This document shows, in pieces, positions 59,101 through 64,000 of a stretch of 64,000 nucleotides of DNA. The DNA lies in the NCBI RefSeq assembly GCF_018736065.1, contig NZ_CP076128.1, positions 1,240,001 to 1,304,000 on the forward strand. Reading direction: 5' to 3'. Both the position numbers and the translations under genes were made by a program. This DNA is from Flammeovirga kamogawensis (GTDB lineage Bacteria; Bacteroidota; Bacteroidia; Cytophagales; Flammeovirgaceae). Position 1 is the first letter of the stretch, and each line of letters begins with the position of its first letter. The notes beneath the pieces are model-generated. The model worked only from the letters and a program-made list of their open reading frames with translations, was not told where the DNA came from and searched no databases.

Positions 59101-59738
59101 GTAACCTTTCTTATTCTTGGTATAAAAATGATGAGTTACTTCCATTACTTTCATCATCTGCAATTACTATACATGAAGAAGGAACATATTCATTAAAAAT
59201 TAGAAATCTAAATGGATGTATTGCTTTCTCTGATAGTATAATTATTACTCAATCTAGTCAGCTATTAAGTCCTCAAATTATTGCTAATCAAGATTCTTTA
59301 TCTGTAGAGACTCCTGATAGTACATATAATTACTTCTGGTATCTAGATGGTGTTTTGATTGATCAATCTGGTACTGAGATAGCTGCTAATGAACCAGGTG
59401 ATTATATGGTTGAAGTTATCAATAACAGTGGTTGTACAATGTATTCTGAAGAGTATACAATCTTGAGTGATGTAATTAATAGTGTTGAAGACTTATCATC
59501 ACAAATTACATTGTCAGTTTTCCCTCAACCAGCAACTGATATATTAAATATTTCAACTACAATTGGTTTAGTTAATTCAATTAGAGTATTTGATCAGTCA
59601 GGTAAACTTATTCCTATTACATTTAGTACCTCTGGTAGTAATACTACAGTAAACGTAAATGGAATACAATCTGGTTTATATGTTTTAGAGGTGAATACAT
59701 CTACAAAAACTTTCCATGAAAAAATACTAATAAAGTAG
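47163..59738 (+). CDS. Giant T9SS type A surface protein with LRR-Ig repeat array
   Basis: A 4191-residue secreted protein. Signal peptide 1-26 (SHAQ). Residues 30-470 have FGEK/FGND/FGRN-type propeller-like repeats. Three long modules then each begin with a G8-like WSDSNSWVNGVIP-type phrase (about 485, 942 and 1404) and continue with beta-helix-like strands. From about 1900 to 3950, units of a leucine-rich stretch (VTNIDLSSNNF, VVEIDISNNKLFF) alternate with an Ig-like module (FTWMNGEDV, DAGTYKLYV); six of these units are near-identical copies of 189 residues. A run of canonical LRRs follows (about 3660-3850), then two Ig-like modules and a Por sorting tail (SVFPQPATDILNIS, SGLYVLEVNTSTKTFHEKILIK). 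Probably an adhesin; ligand unknown. Confidence 0.88.
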   Translation: MAKRLYQITALFYAFVFFLIQNSHAQTATETHSFTSPNNTLNFGEKIKATSDNSYFATYRDNEVNIFQFTDNSLSHSVSIQPENTYMQREIEVDGTSHTFFLLPTLGYITNDFNDSMGTVSFLPSSDENHKIWITQKDNKILYYIEVEEQELGSFKSTSKQVVEFSDKINFGVLMNGSLIESFPTISIQAATEDPNKFFGNDIVFYSDYQIFISDPQYNGYQGRIILYQLESGIWTEKAESEIVDNFAPFFSEFGRNLSLTGDDFSRNTLISQSKDQLYIIKNPVSSPDIYNASDSHLLKSIEQYPNKEIINDFYSTFLITEDSPTSQSLYLTRLSNTDYIFFKTLINSVPFNKILDIENVPYTNDIIITGERSGNEVVELYSPTEDFSAYTLSSSKTLNSSVTNTHLQLFQYNNKVGVLSRQDYQISILNPSDLNIDGTISFASVDDWTTFGESIHPISNNFLIGDLGRELTISSVPYMTLQAGKWSDSNSWVNGVIPDYQDDNAQVIIRHHTTLEQYESPHELIINGSAQLELVEHEAGEGSGYIETDSFLNNGNFIINNNTGFINTQSGINNGFIKTYSLLELQSDFINNNGISLYNGNSILIQGDYTNNGTVSYHEDNDSTSGYIIQTNGKDISVAINSSIPNFLTIEEGDATSIVTFSGNLSINGSFNINTNLVDFSSLTLTMGMDEGDMDVPNIYLNGNVNINTLKLQSDLLIDGNGMLTVSDDLNLLHDITLQGVDIIVEYNNTKDVISGDGFINTKAGYYNALVYDLSSQPSVPFTMNAPLQSQIDYGEGGGPEEFHDASSEITVTSIDYNSGTNLFVIFPVINSADANETKTINTQEYGIIPGKTWEIEGVNINNFAFSLNGQLNSTGPFTVNDANDVKAYSYAESRDPSDVITTAEGTLPDVNFKNIQGDNLYSVEILTTSLQKSYETVQNGLWSDPNTWLNGIIPPSDENSIAIINHNITLDYTETIGTIEIANNKTLNVDGSGIVLTVNSIINNGTLNLLNGSQAIIDYQYQNYSFTNLSQNSKLNINCDFDNESLIVLNNSSLLTIQGNFTDTKSNVIFNSDNTSVNINSSGKDISIEINSLIPNLTINGSNKITFNNQLNVKSNLVINNNNLDFATASVELGFGGGSPIDIAINNDLHTTFKDLTISSYAPFYSYWNSHHFTILESLTLYDTLAFNEDECIIRLGDEITGEGGQLIDQGGYLRGDEIDLGFYIDPSKTNNLSVPIVQSRRDDFGDFYLVPTNIDIDLSNISKTAGHESAPLVKVFPYASDFYEFTYNESKYYSFPETQWVVQTEGLSNFTNSISTNLSRINAFPHDSNLKFAINNITEYYNNEQEAPLIGEYFNIYENTVYSDSVLTATSTVQLNGVENNSFFLIHPITNTTREIISFKDGDWYNSATWENGIIPHTENDSVIIKHNVSYTHFVEYPDSIKVKGINVESGALSIDGDGYNATLKVNGGITVKENAVINLTDTKLIALGNMSIDGTIVEGMVSEGPSLLKFYGNDISGSGTISLNKFEILGTEQETSTETWANRSIHSVIKIDGSDGYIDAEGSMVTTFYKPIDFIDNTSVFKSMEHVVFFGNNLTDATVNINTINSEANIHDYNFKSLVINNVSTVNIHTNTVIKENLTLNNIENFNIAAVTALTIQGINQEGSPITGLTPLSITDVQNFTGNNVTKSNLDVNYSADQNKPYAVNTNVQYINVVSDSLFVIGEDDNFSNSNNIRFLASTPYSYEGNILLSTLEDSIKLPIDYMGGTLHNEEVYKIHQVDGEGTIIQEVTTFITHNNEFDYDSVIIALSDLTLISTDRSIEQELHIKLAVVHQPTSISSTPIYYNNIFITPYNTIHSVDVSYIIDFINSFEYKEGSTIQSELGWTEDDLNNWNGSFSSLSNSENHFEINEYGDVTTLNFENNNLIGWDLTTLSYYPQFPGEESKGELPPDDGEFEIPIFEGEGEIPIFPLYSLTDILVNGNYFDFNDFDDYDYESYTITFDSPGKPHNTFNINSFVAGNSYSINLTDEGVYHYGQTDYAWFKEIASTKSDLTNNTSAQPFSLYSDSGKYTVELTNSDDPYLPDFTLEIEFNVTMQLGEREKNLVTNILASLEIEPSGDDFRDWAPEIFTIDNEGYVTHVNLSNKDLTSIPTDVNTLSKVVEIDISNNKLFFDEIRALDENFSEMENPVNIIYDNQDFNTINSVTEVIAHGDSYSSNEDFSGFTTEYSSLVFTWMNGEDVVASTENFSLNDFTSEDAGTYKLYVSSTDYTGLDIHVATHNITYELGSRDLNYLQALLNEINYDFDEETDMRLWAPEIATINDYGYVTNIDLSSNNFVNTPGSLNDFMNVVEIDISNNKLFFDEIRALDENFSEMENPVNIIYDNQDFNTINSVTEVIAHGDSYSSNEDFSGFTTEYSSLVFTWMNGEDVVASTENFSLNDFTSEDAGTYKLYVSSTDYTGLDIHVATHNITYELGSRDLNYLQALLNEINYDFDEETDMRLWAPEIATINDYGYVTNIDLSSNNFVNTPGSLNDFMNVVEIDISNNKLFFDEIRALDENFSEMENPVNIIYDNQDFNTINSVTEVIAHGDSYSSTEDFSGFTTEYSSLVFTWMNGEDVVASTENFSLNDFTSNDAGTYKLYVSSTDYTGLDIHVATHNITYELGSRDLSYLQALLNEINYDFDEETDMRLWAPEIATINDYGYVTNIDLSSNNFVNTPGSLNDFMNVVEIDISNNKLFFDEIRALDENFSEMENPVNIIYDNQDFNTINSVAEVIAHGDSYSSTEDFSGFTTEYSSLVFTWMDGEDVVASTENFSLNDFTSDDAGTYKLYVSSTDYTGLDIHVATHNITYELGSRDINYLQALLNEINYDFDEETDMRLWAPEIATINDYGYVTNIDLSSNNFVNTPGSLNDFMNVVEIDISNNKLFFDEIRALDENFSEMENPVSIIYDNQDFNTINTVAEVIAHGDSYSSTEDFSGFTTEYSSLVFTWMNGEDVIASTENFSLNDFTSDDAGTYKLYVSSTDYTGLDIHVATHNITYELGSRDINYLQALLNEINYDFDAETDMRLWAPEIATINDYGYVTNIDLSSNNFVNTPGSLNDFMNVVEIDISNNKLFFDEIRALDENFSEMENPVSIIYDNQDFNTINSVTEVIAHGDSYSSTEDFSGFTTEYSSLVFTWMNGEDVVASTENFSLNDFTSNDAGTYKLYVSSTDYTGLDIHVATHNITYELGSRDLSYLQVLLNEINYDFDAETEMRLWAPEIATIDDYGYVTNLDLSSQSLTSIPSSLEVAFNNLNDVNLSNNNISDIDNITSINNYTTILFDVSNNNLFFNDIVAHLSYLSDYSGQSYPFSQLTQKIVYGEIFNNDGSIEEHDGDYKWTKDGSDLINTSNLSINDIRSTDAGIYKLFVTDADVSNLSIQIAEYNLYFSLGWADSAALQAILEEINYTFDESDEFRTWMSESTVIDDYGKVTELDLSSLQLTEVPSTLIGLNNLTAINLGSNLLFFDDLEALSTLSQITTYSPQNYITVNESYNIVQYDDFDNSYPVEGYDGELNYQWYFNGEVITDANTPQLSVENFNISKEGTYSLKVTHPSNWEGLEIETSTINLIYQSLINEADSVALFDLYTEMNVDFDPSERIVLWPRMEFDDTGKIVGLNLHELETDGTLPDIIGQFKDLKSLKLYNSGITTISDNLWTIPGIEYLDLSNNNITDENISGIEGFTNLTTLWLSNNNLTIMPDLTGNSNLQNLIIDDNAITLIGEELSGLTSLTNLSIAGNGIVSITMNFSGLTNLKKLNFSRNELTVWDNTLPAGLEELILYSNQLISLSNIPSTIEVNVADNYLFFDDFDGFNDQNLAYSPQNYNIYYESIAMISGGNYTFDLPIELEALTYTWYKDGVIQPELSSKTLVFENMSNSDVGVYSCFITHSYWSNLSIKVAEIGIGIDCGDDLNVALQANTTTTFCYGEEIEAQIQANSTASNLSYSWYKNDELLPLLSSSAITIHEEGTYSLKIRNLNGCIAFSDSIIITQSSQLLSPQIIANQDSLSVETPDSTYNYFWYLDGVLIDQSGTEIAANEPGDYMVEVINNSGCTMYSEEYTILSDVINSVEDLSSQITLSVFPQPATDILNISTTIGLVNSIRVFDQSGKLIPITFSTSGSNTTVNVNGIQSGLYVLEVNTSTKTFHEKILIK
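53646..56980 (+). repeat. Tandem array of about six 567-bp units (189 aa, LRR + Ig-like)
   Basis: The phrase GTTGTTGAAATCGA recurs at 53646, 54213, 54780, 55347, 55914 and 56481, an exact 567-bp period. Units 1 and 2 look identical in DNA by eye; later units differ by scattered substitutions (SNEDF/STEDF, TSEDAG/TSNDAG/TSDDAG, RDLNY/RDLSY/RDINY). The sixth copy ends near 56980, where the sequence passes into a diverged unit. In-frame, so copy number could vary without breaking the gene. Confidence 0.92.
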
Positions 59739-59755
59739 ACAATTTGAATAAATAC

Positions 59756-59792
59756 AAAAGCCCTTAGTTTTAAAAAACTAAGGGCTTTTTTT
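59756..59792. terminator. Bidirectional rho-independent terminator
   Basis: A 16-bp stem (59756-59771 and 59774-59789) with T-run lies between the giant gene stop and the convergent small gene ending at 59810. Confidence 0.88.
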
Positions 59793-59809
59793 ATCAATTC
59801 TACTTATAA

Positions 59810-59959
59810 TTATTTTGAGTTTACAATGGGTGTAATACTAATTCCTGAATTATTATTTTTTACAGTAACAGTACCCTCCTCTCCACTTTGCATAGCATTA
59901 AGCATAGAAAATAAACCTATCAAGAATATTAATGCTAAAATTTTAATTAATGCTTTCAT
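59810..59959 (-). CDS. Small exported peptide, 49 aa
   Basis: From the ATG at 59959: MKALIKILALIFLIGLFSML, a signal-peptide or single-helix segment, then about 25 polar residues (SGEEGTVTVKNNNSGIS...). The frame extends to 60043 but the upstream part lacks signal features. The hydrophobic start and a shared terminator support it as a real small gene. Function unknown; it could equally be a small membrane protein. Confidence 0.45.
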   Translation of the reverse strand: MKALIKILALIFLIGLFSMLNAMQSGEEGTVTVKNNNSGISITPIVNSK

Positions 59960-60206
59960 GGAATGTTCAATAAAATAATTATGCTTTATTACTAATACAA
60001 TTGTGTACGTGCACTTGTCAATAAAAGCAAATGAATTTAACAAAATAAGTAGATAAACATAGCAATATCTTGAAATAATACAAATCAGTTTCTTTCATGA
60101 GATTATTTTAGATAGAAAGATGAAATAAAATCCTAATTGTATTAGTGGTATTAGAATACAAATAAGTAAATTGAATTTGGTAAAAAAGTATATTCATCAA
60201 TTCTGT

Positions 60207-62201
60207 ATGCAACCTAAAATTATTACTTTCCTTTTATTTTTGGTCTTCACCATTAATAGCTCTGCTCAATCACAAAATATTGACTTTACAAAAGACAATT
60301 TCCCTGATAACGTAAAAGCATTAAAAGAAGCCCTTAGAGCTATAGAAATCGGAGACAATTATAGGTCTAACTATCAAAATTATGATAGTGCTATTTTATA
60401 CTATAAAAAAGCTGAACAGCTTAATGCTAAAAATGCAATCTTAAATTATAAATTAGGTCTAAGTTATTTCAATTTGACTGATTATAATATGGTAGATTCA
60501 TTAGTAGAAGTTTCTATTTCATTAAATTCAAAATACCTTCCTGCGATTTATTTAAAAGCAAGATCTTTTCATTTACAACAAAAATGGATTATGGCTCAGG
60601 CTGCATATCATGAATATGTCTCTAACTATGATAATTATTCATCTCCCACTTTAAATGATATTCAGTTTTTGTTACAGCAAACAGAAAATGGAGAACGAAT
60701 AGAAGTTGTAAATAAAGAAGTGATTAATTTAAGTAATTTAAACTCTACTGCTGACGACGAAAATCCAAATTTATTACCAAATTCAAATCAGATTTATTTT
60801 AATTCAAATCGATTTTCTAAAAATTCAATTCAACGAGATATTGATGGTAATTACTATCAAAACATCTATTATGCCTTAATTGAAAATGATAGTATATCAA
60901 CTCCACACTTAGTTAAACATCATAAAATTAACCCCGAAGGAAATAGTACTATCAGTTCTATTTCTAAAAGTGGAAAAACTATGGTTATGTTTTTAGGTGA
61001 TTTTAATGGGAAATTATATTATAGTCGATTTAATTTGGAAGATTCAATAAAGATTCCTCATTCCAAAACAAAGCTACCAAATCCAATAAACACCTATTTT
61101 TCTTCTGAAATTTCTGGAACTTTCACTCCTGATGGGAAAGAATTCTATTTTTCATCAAAAAGAAAAGATGGTAGTGGTGGCTATGACATCTACTATTCAA
61201 CACGGAAGAAAAAAGGATGGAATAAACCTGTTAACCTAAGTTCAGTAAATACTCCTTTTAATGAAGTAGACCCCTTCTTTTCTACTCATGGAGATACCTT
61301 ATTTTTTGCTTCTGATTCTCCCAAAAGTATTGGTGGATTCGATATAATGTATGCAACAAAAAAAGGAAATAAATGGTCTACAATAAAAAATATAGGTAAA
61401 GGGATAAATTCTCCTTTTGATGATAAATCACCATCTAGCTCAATTAATGGTGATAATTTCTATTTTTCATCAAATAGAAACGGTGGAAAAGGTGGTTACG
61501 ATATTTATAAAGCTCAACCTTTGTATAAAGAAAAAGAGGTTATAATAACAAGTAAATCAGATCAATTAGATGATATTTTCAAGCTTCATTTATTAAATAC
61601 TACAGTTATTTTAAAAGATCAACTTTCTAAAAAACCTTTAATAGATGCTGATATTTCTATTTTTAATATTGAAAACAAAACTCTTTTAAGGAAATTAAAA
61701 ACTGATGATAAAGGGTATTCAAAAATTGAGGCTATACCTAAAAACACTCCTCTTGCAATTAATATTAACTGCATGGGCTATGAAATGTTTTCAAGAAATA
61801 TAAATGTAGATTCAACGAAGAAAGAATATATAATAGAATTGAAAAAAATTAAAGTTGATCAAAAAATCACACTTCAGAATATATTTTTCGATACGAATTC
61901 TAGTACCATTTCACCTTCATCAATAGGTGAGTTAAATGCTTTAATTGAATTTCTATCTATAAATAAAAGTGTTGAAATTGAAATAGGTGGGCATACTGAT
62001 ACTACTGGAAATGAAAAAGATAATCAAAAGCTCTCAGAAAAAAGAGCTGATGCTATTGTTCAGTTTTTAGAAAAAAATGATATCAGTATTAGTAGGTTAA
62101 CAAGTAAAGGTTATGGTGCTTCAATGCCTATTGAGTCTAATGATACAGAAGAAGGAAAAGCCAAAAATAGAAGAACAGAATTTAAAGTCATTAAAAACTA
62201 A
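60207..62201 (+). CDS. PorE-like OmpA-family protein (TPR, beta-propeller, OmpA)
   Basis: I take the ATG at 60207 (664 residues, MQPKIITFLLFLVFTINSSAQ, a signal peptide); a TTG at 60171 would add 12 residues. TPR-like helices about 25-155, including YDSAILYYKKAEQLNAKNAILNYKLG. PD40 propeller about 180-440, with GTFTPDGKEFYFSSKR, PFFSTHGDTLFFASDSP and SSSINGDNFYFSSNRNGG. CarboxypepD-reg-like about 460-550. OmpA domain about 554-662 with IEIGGHTDTTGNEKDNQ and NRRTEFKV, for peptidoglycan binding. Same layout as the gene at 44488 and as PorE. No PorP/SprF partner adjoins it; the giant repeat protein lies upstream. Confidence 0.88.
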   Translation: MQPKIITFLLFLVFTINSSAQSQNIDFTKDNFPDNVKALKEALRAIEIGDNYRSNYQNYDSAILYYKKAEQLNAKNAILNYKLGLSYFNLTDYNMVDSLVEVSISLNSKYLPAIYLKARSFHLQQKWIMAQAAYHEYVSNYDNYSSPTLNDIQFLLQQTENGERIEVVNKEVINLSNLNSTADDENPNLLPNSNQIYFNSNRFSKNSIQRDIDGNYYQNIYYALIENDSISTPHLVKHHKINPEGNSTISSISKSGKTMVMFLGDFNGKLYYSRFNLEDSIKIPHSKTKLPNPINTYFSSEISGTFTPDGKEFYFSSKRKDGSGGYDIYYSTRKKKGWNKPVNLSSVNTPFNEVDPFFSTHGDTLFFASDSPKSIGGFDIMYATKKGNKWSTIKNIGKGINSPFDDKSPSSSINGDNFYFSSNRNGGKGGYDIYKAQPLYKEKEVIITSKSDQLDDIFKLHLLNTTVILKDQLSKKPLIDADISIFNIENKTLLRKLKTDDKGYSKIEAIPKNTPLAININCMGYEMFSRNINVDSTKKEYIIELKKIKVDQKITLQNIFFDTNSSTISPSSIGELNALIEFLSINKSVEIEIGGHTDTTGNEKDNQKLSEKRADAIVQFLEKNDISISRLTSKGYGASMPIESNDTEEGKAKNRRTEFKVIKN

Positions 62202-62214
62202 TTGACCTAAATTA

Positions 62215-62245
62215 ATTGATGCTAATTTTTGAAAATGTATCTTCG
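62215..62245 (+). promoter_or_regulatory. Possible promoter of hldD
   Basis: ATTG (62215-62218) and TATCTTCG (62238-62245) are 19 bp apart and approximate TTTG/TAnnTTTG. The ATG follows 26 bp later. Weak match. Confidence 0.33.
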
Positions 62246-62271
62246 CATATCAAAATAAAAATAGAAAAATA

Positions 62272-63243
62272 ATGATTGTAGTAACAGGCGCAGCAGGTTT
62301 TATTGGAAGCTGTATGATTGCTCGTTTAAACGAGGATAATTTTAATCATATCATTGCAGTAGATGACTTCTCTTTTCCAGAAAAAAATAAAAACCTTGAA
62401 GGTAAAAAGATCTTAGAAAGAGTTGAACGTGAAGATTTTTTCGAGTGGTTAGATAAAAATAATTTAGAAGTAGAATTTATTTTCCACCTTGGTGCTAGAA
62501 CAAGTACAGCTGAATTTAACAGAGAAATATTAGCCCACTTAAACACAGAATACACAAAAAAAATGTGGAATGCATCAATTAAATATGCTATTCCTTTAGT
62601 TTACGCTTCTTCTGCTGCAACTTATGGCCTTGGTGAATTAGGTTATGAGGATAGCGAAACTATTATCCCAGAATTAAAACCTTTAAACCCATATGGTGAA
62701 TCAAAAAATGAATTCGACATTTGGGCTTTAAAACAAGAGCGAAAGCCTATGTTTTGGGCTGGTTTAAAATTCTTCAATGTCTATGGCCCTAACGAATACC
62801 ATAAAGGTAGAATGGCATCGGTTGTTTTCCATGCGTTCAACCAAATAGGAAAAACTGATGCTATGAAGTTGTTTCAATCTCATAATCCAGAGTATAAAGA
62901 TGGAGAGCAACAACGCGATTTTGTATATGTAAAAGATGTTGTTGACATGATGATGTTCTTAATGTATGATCGTAAATCTCAAAATTCAGGTATCTATAAT
63001 GTCGGTACTGGTGAAGCTAGGACTTTCTTAGACTTAACAAAGTCAACATTTAAAGCTATGGATAAAAAAGAAGATATTTCTTATATCCCCACCCCTGAAG
63101 ATATAAGAGATAAATATCAGTATTTTACTGAAGCAACAATGTCTAAAATGAGAAGTATTGGGTATGATAAGCCTTTTACAAGTTTAGAAGAAGGCGTAGC
63201 TGATTATGTAAAGAACTACCTTTCATCTGAAAGTAGATACTAA
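62272..63243 (+). CDS. hldD: ADP-L-glycero-D-manno-heptose 6-epimerase
   Basis: A 323-residue cytoplasmic SDR-family epimerase making the heptose donor for lipopolysaccharide core or other surface glycans. NAD(P)-binding TGAAGFIGSCM (about 5-15). Active-site YGESKNEFD (Tyr near 141) and the conserved GLKFFNVYGPNEYHKGRMASV segment with the HldD catalytic Lys region. Also QQRDFVYVKDVVDMMMFL. Length and motifs match HldD/RfaD. Likely its own transcription unit. Confidence 0.9.
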   Translation: MIVVTGAAGFIGSCMIARLNEDNFNHIIAVDDFSFPEKNKNLEGKKILERVEREDFFEWLDKNNLEVEFIFHLGARTSTAEFNREILAHLNTEYTKKMWNASIKYAIPLVYASSAATYGLGELGYEDSETIIPELKPLNPYGESKNEFDIWALKQERKPMFWAGLKFFNVYGPNEYHKGRMASVVFHAFNQIGKTDAMKLFQSHNPEYKDGEQQRDFVYVKDVVDMMMFLMYDRKSQNSGIYNVGTGEARTFLDLTKSTFKAMDKKEDISYIPTPEDIRDKYQYFTEATMSKMRSIGYDKPFTSLEEGVADYVKNYLSSESRY

Positions 63244-63262
63244 GTTCTTTTCTTTTTATATG

Positions 63263-63297
63263 AGGCTTAGATACATTATTGTATCTAAGCCTTTTTT
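63263..63297. terminator. Bidirectional rho-independent terminator
   Basis: A 12-bp perfect stem (63263-63274 and 63281-63292) with T-run lies between hldD and the convergent amylase gene. Confidence 0.88.
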
Positions 63298-63298
63298 A

Positions 63299-64000
63299 TT
63301 ATTGTAATTCTAAAATCATTGCTTTCTTACCATCAATTTCAATGGTACTTATATCAGAAAATTCCTCTCCCGATATTATCTCTTTACCTTTTGTTGCACC
63401 ACTAATTGCACTTGCAAAAGTAGAGGTATCTAGGGTAACTACTTTTTCCTCATTATTATTGATAATGATCATAACAGTTTCTTCTACAGTCTTCCTAAAA
63501 TAAACATAGACATCATCATTCGGGATATAATGAATTAATTTTCCTTTATGTATAGCTGAATTATCTTTACGCCAATGTAAAATATTCTTCAAGTAATCGA
63601 ATACGTCATTTTCTATAACTGTCCTACCTTTTTGATCAAATGCGCTGCGCTCATCTCCATCCCATCCTCCTGGAAAATCTAAGCGTAACGATGCATGATC
63701 AGATTCAAATCCCTCATAAAGTAATTCAGTACCATAATAGATTTGAGGAATACCTCTTGTAGTTAATAAAAAGGTTAACGCTAGTTTTACTCTTTCAGGG
63801 TCCTTTAAATTAGACATTACACGATTTACATCATGATTATCTAAACAAGTCACTAAATTGTATGGATCTGGAAAAAGGTAATCTTGTGTTAAATGATTCG
63901 CCAATTGACGCATAGGACTGTTCCAATCTGGTGCATCATTTTCAGGACTAAAAGCTGCATTTGCTGCAAAAGATAAAGGCATATCTGTAACTGAAGGAAG
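63299..64000 (-). CDS. GH13 alpha-amylase-family enzyme, C-terminal part (N-terminus outside window)
   Basis: The frame is open to the window edge, so only about the last 233 residues are seen. GH13 conserved region IV is present (TCLDNHDVNRVM, with the transition-state Asp), then TRGIPQIYYGTELLYEG and a C-terminal beta-sandwich domain (VMIIINNNEEKVVTLDTSTF). This fits cyclomaltodextrinase/neopullulanase-like members common in Bacteroidota. The nucleophile and acid/base residues lie outside the window. Likely acts on starch or maltodextrins. Confidence 0.85.
   Translation of the reverse strand, partial: LPSVTDMPLSFAANAAFSPENDAPDWNSPMRQLANHLTQDYLFPDPYNLVTCLDNHDVNRVMSNLKDPERVKLALTFLLTTRGIPQIYYGTELLYEGFESDHASLRLDFPGGWDGDERSAFDQKGRTVIENDVFDYLKNILHWRKDNSAIHKGKLIHYIPNDDVYVYFRKTVEETVMIIINNNEEKVVTLDTSTFASAISGATKGKEIISGEEFSDISTIEIDGKKAMILELQ

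Overview
The window looks like a chromosomal segment of an AT-rich, probably marine gliding member of the Bacteroidota (Cytophagales/Flammeovirga-like). Evidence: several proteins end in type IX secretion (T9SS) sorting domains of type A (Por tail) or type B (gliding-motility-associated C-terminal domain). There are also PorP/SprF-like and PorE-like proteins, Bacteroidota Crp/Fnr regulators, Bacteroidota-style promoter boxes (TTTG/TAnnTTTG), a CarboxypepD-reg/beta-barrel receptor and a two-catalytic-domain GH18 chitinase. The genus is inferred from content only. No rRNA, tRNA, CRISPR or prophage was seen.

Layout. 1-2 kb: a partial exported coiled-coil protein, then a secreted/outer-membrane protein. 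2-8.3 kb (minus): a metal-efflux operon with a small His/Cys-rich exported protein, an RND pump fused to a TolC-like outer-membrane factor, and a His-rich periplasmic adaptor. 8.4-13.1 kb: a GreA/GreB-like fragment protein, an unknown secreted protein, a Crp-type regulator, a DinB-like protein and an ABC exporter. 13.17-14.56 kb: a complete IS3-family element with inverted repeats, a likely 3-bp target duplication and an A6G frameshift site, inserted between genes. 14.6-19 kb: a TonB-type receptor divergent from a second Crp-type regulator that is followed by a lipoprotein of the SMP-30/strictosidine-synthase type. 19-23.4 kb: small exported or membrane proteins, LdhA-type D-lactate dehydrogenase and a MOSC protein. 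23.5-25.6 kb (minus): a tightly overlapping YHYH / YwqK-like / SCO operon, possibly copper-related. 25.8-26.8 kb: a CDF-like transporter.

26.9-33.1 kb: a T9SS-tailed lipoprotein and a 1676-residue chitinase with two GH18 domains, two CBM5/12-like modules and six Ig-like modules. Its upstream region carries six direct repeats of an AGGGTAC-type motif. 33.5-37.8 kb (minus): a flavin monooxygenase, a BCCT transporter and a 5'-nucleotidase split into two genes. 38-47 kb: a three-gene cassette with a 1834-residue T9SS type B protein, a PorP/SprF-like protein and a PorE-like OmpA protein. This reads as a self-contained secretion and surface-display unit. 47.2-59.7 kb: one 4191-residue T9SS type A protein holding about six near-identical 189-residue LRR+Ig units in perfect 567-bp period. 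60.2-62.2 kb: a second PorE-like OmpA protein. 62.3 kb to the end: HldD heptose epimerase and the C-terminal part of a GH13 amylase.

Much of the window therefore serves the cell envelope: large secreted surface proteins, their likely anchors, polysaccharide degradation and metal export. The best candidates for something little described are the homogenised LRR-Ig repeat array, the type B adhesin/SprF/PorE cassette, the repeated GGGTAC motif upstream of the chitinase, and the RND-TolC fusion with a signal-peptide-like joint.
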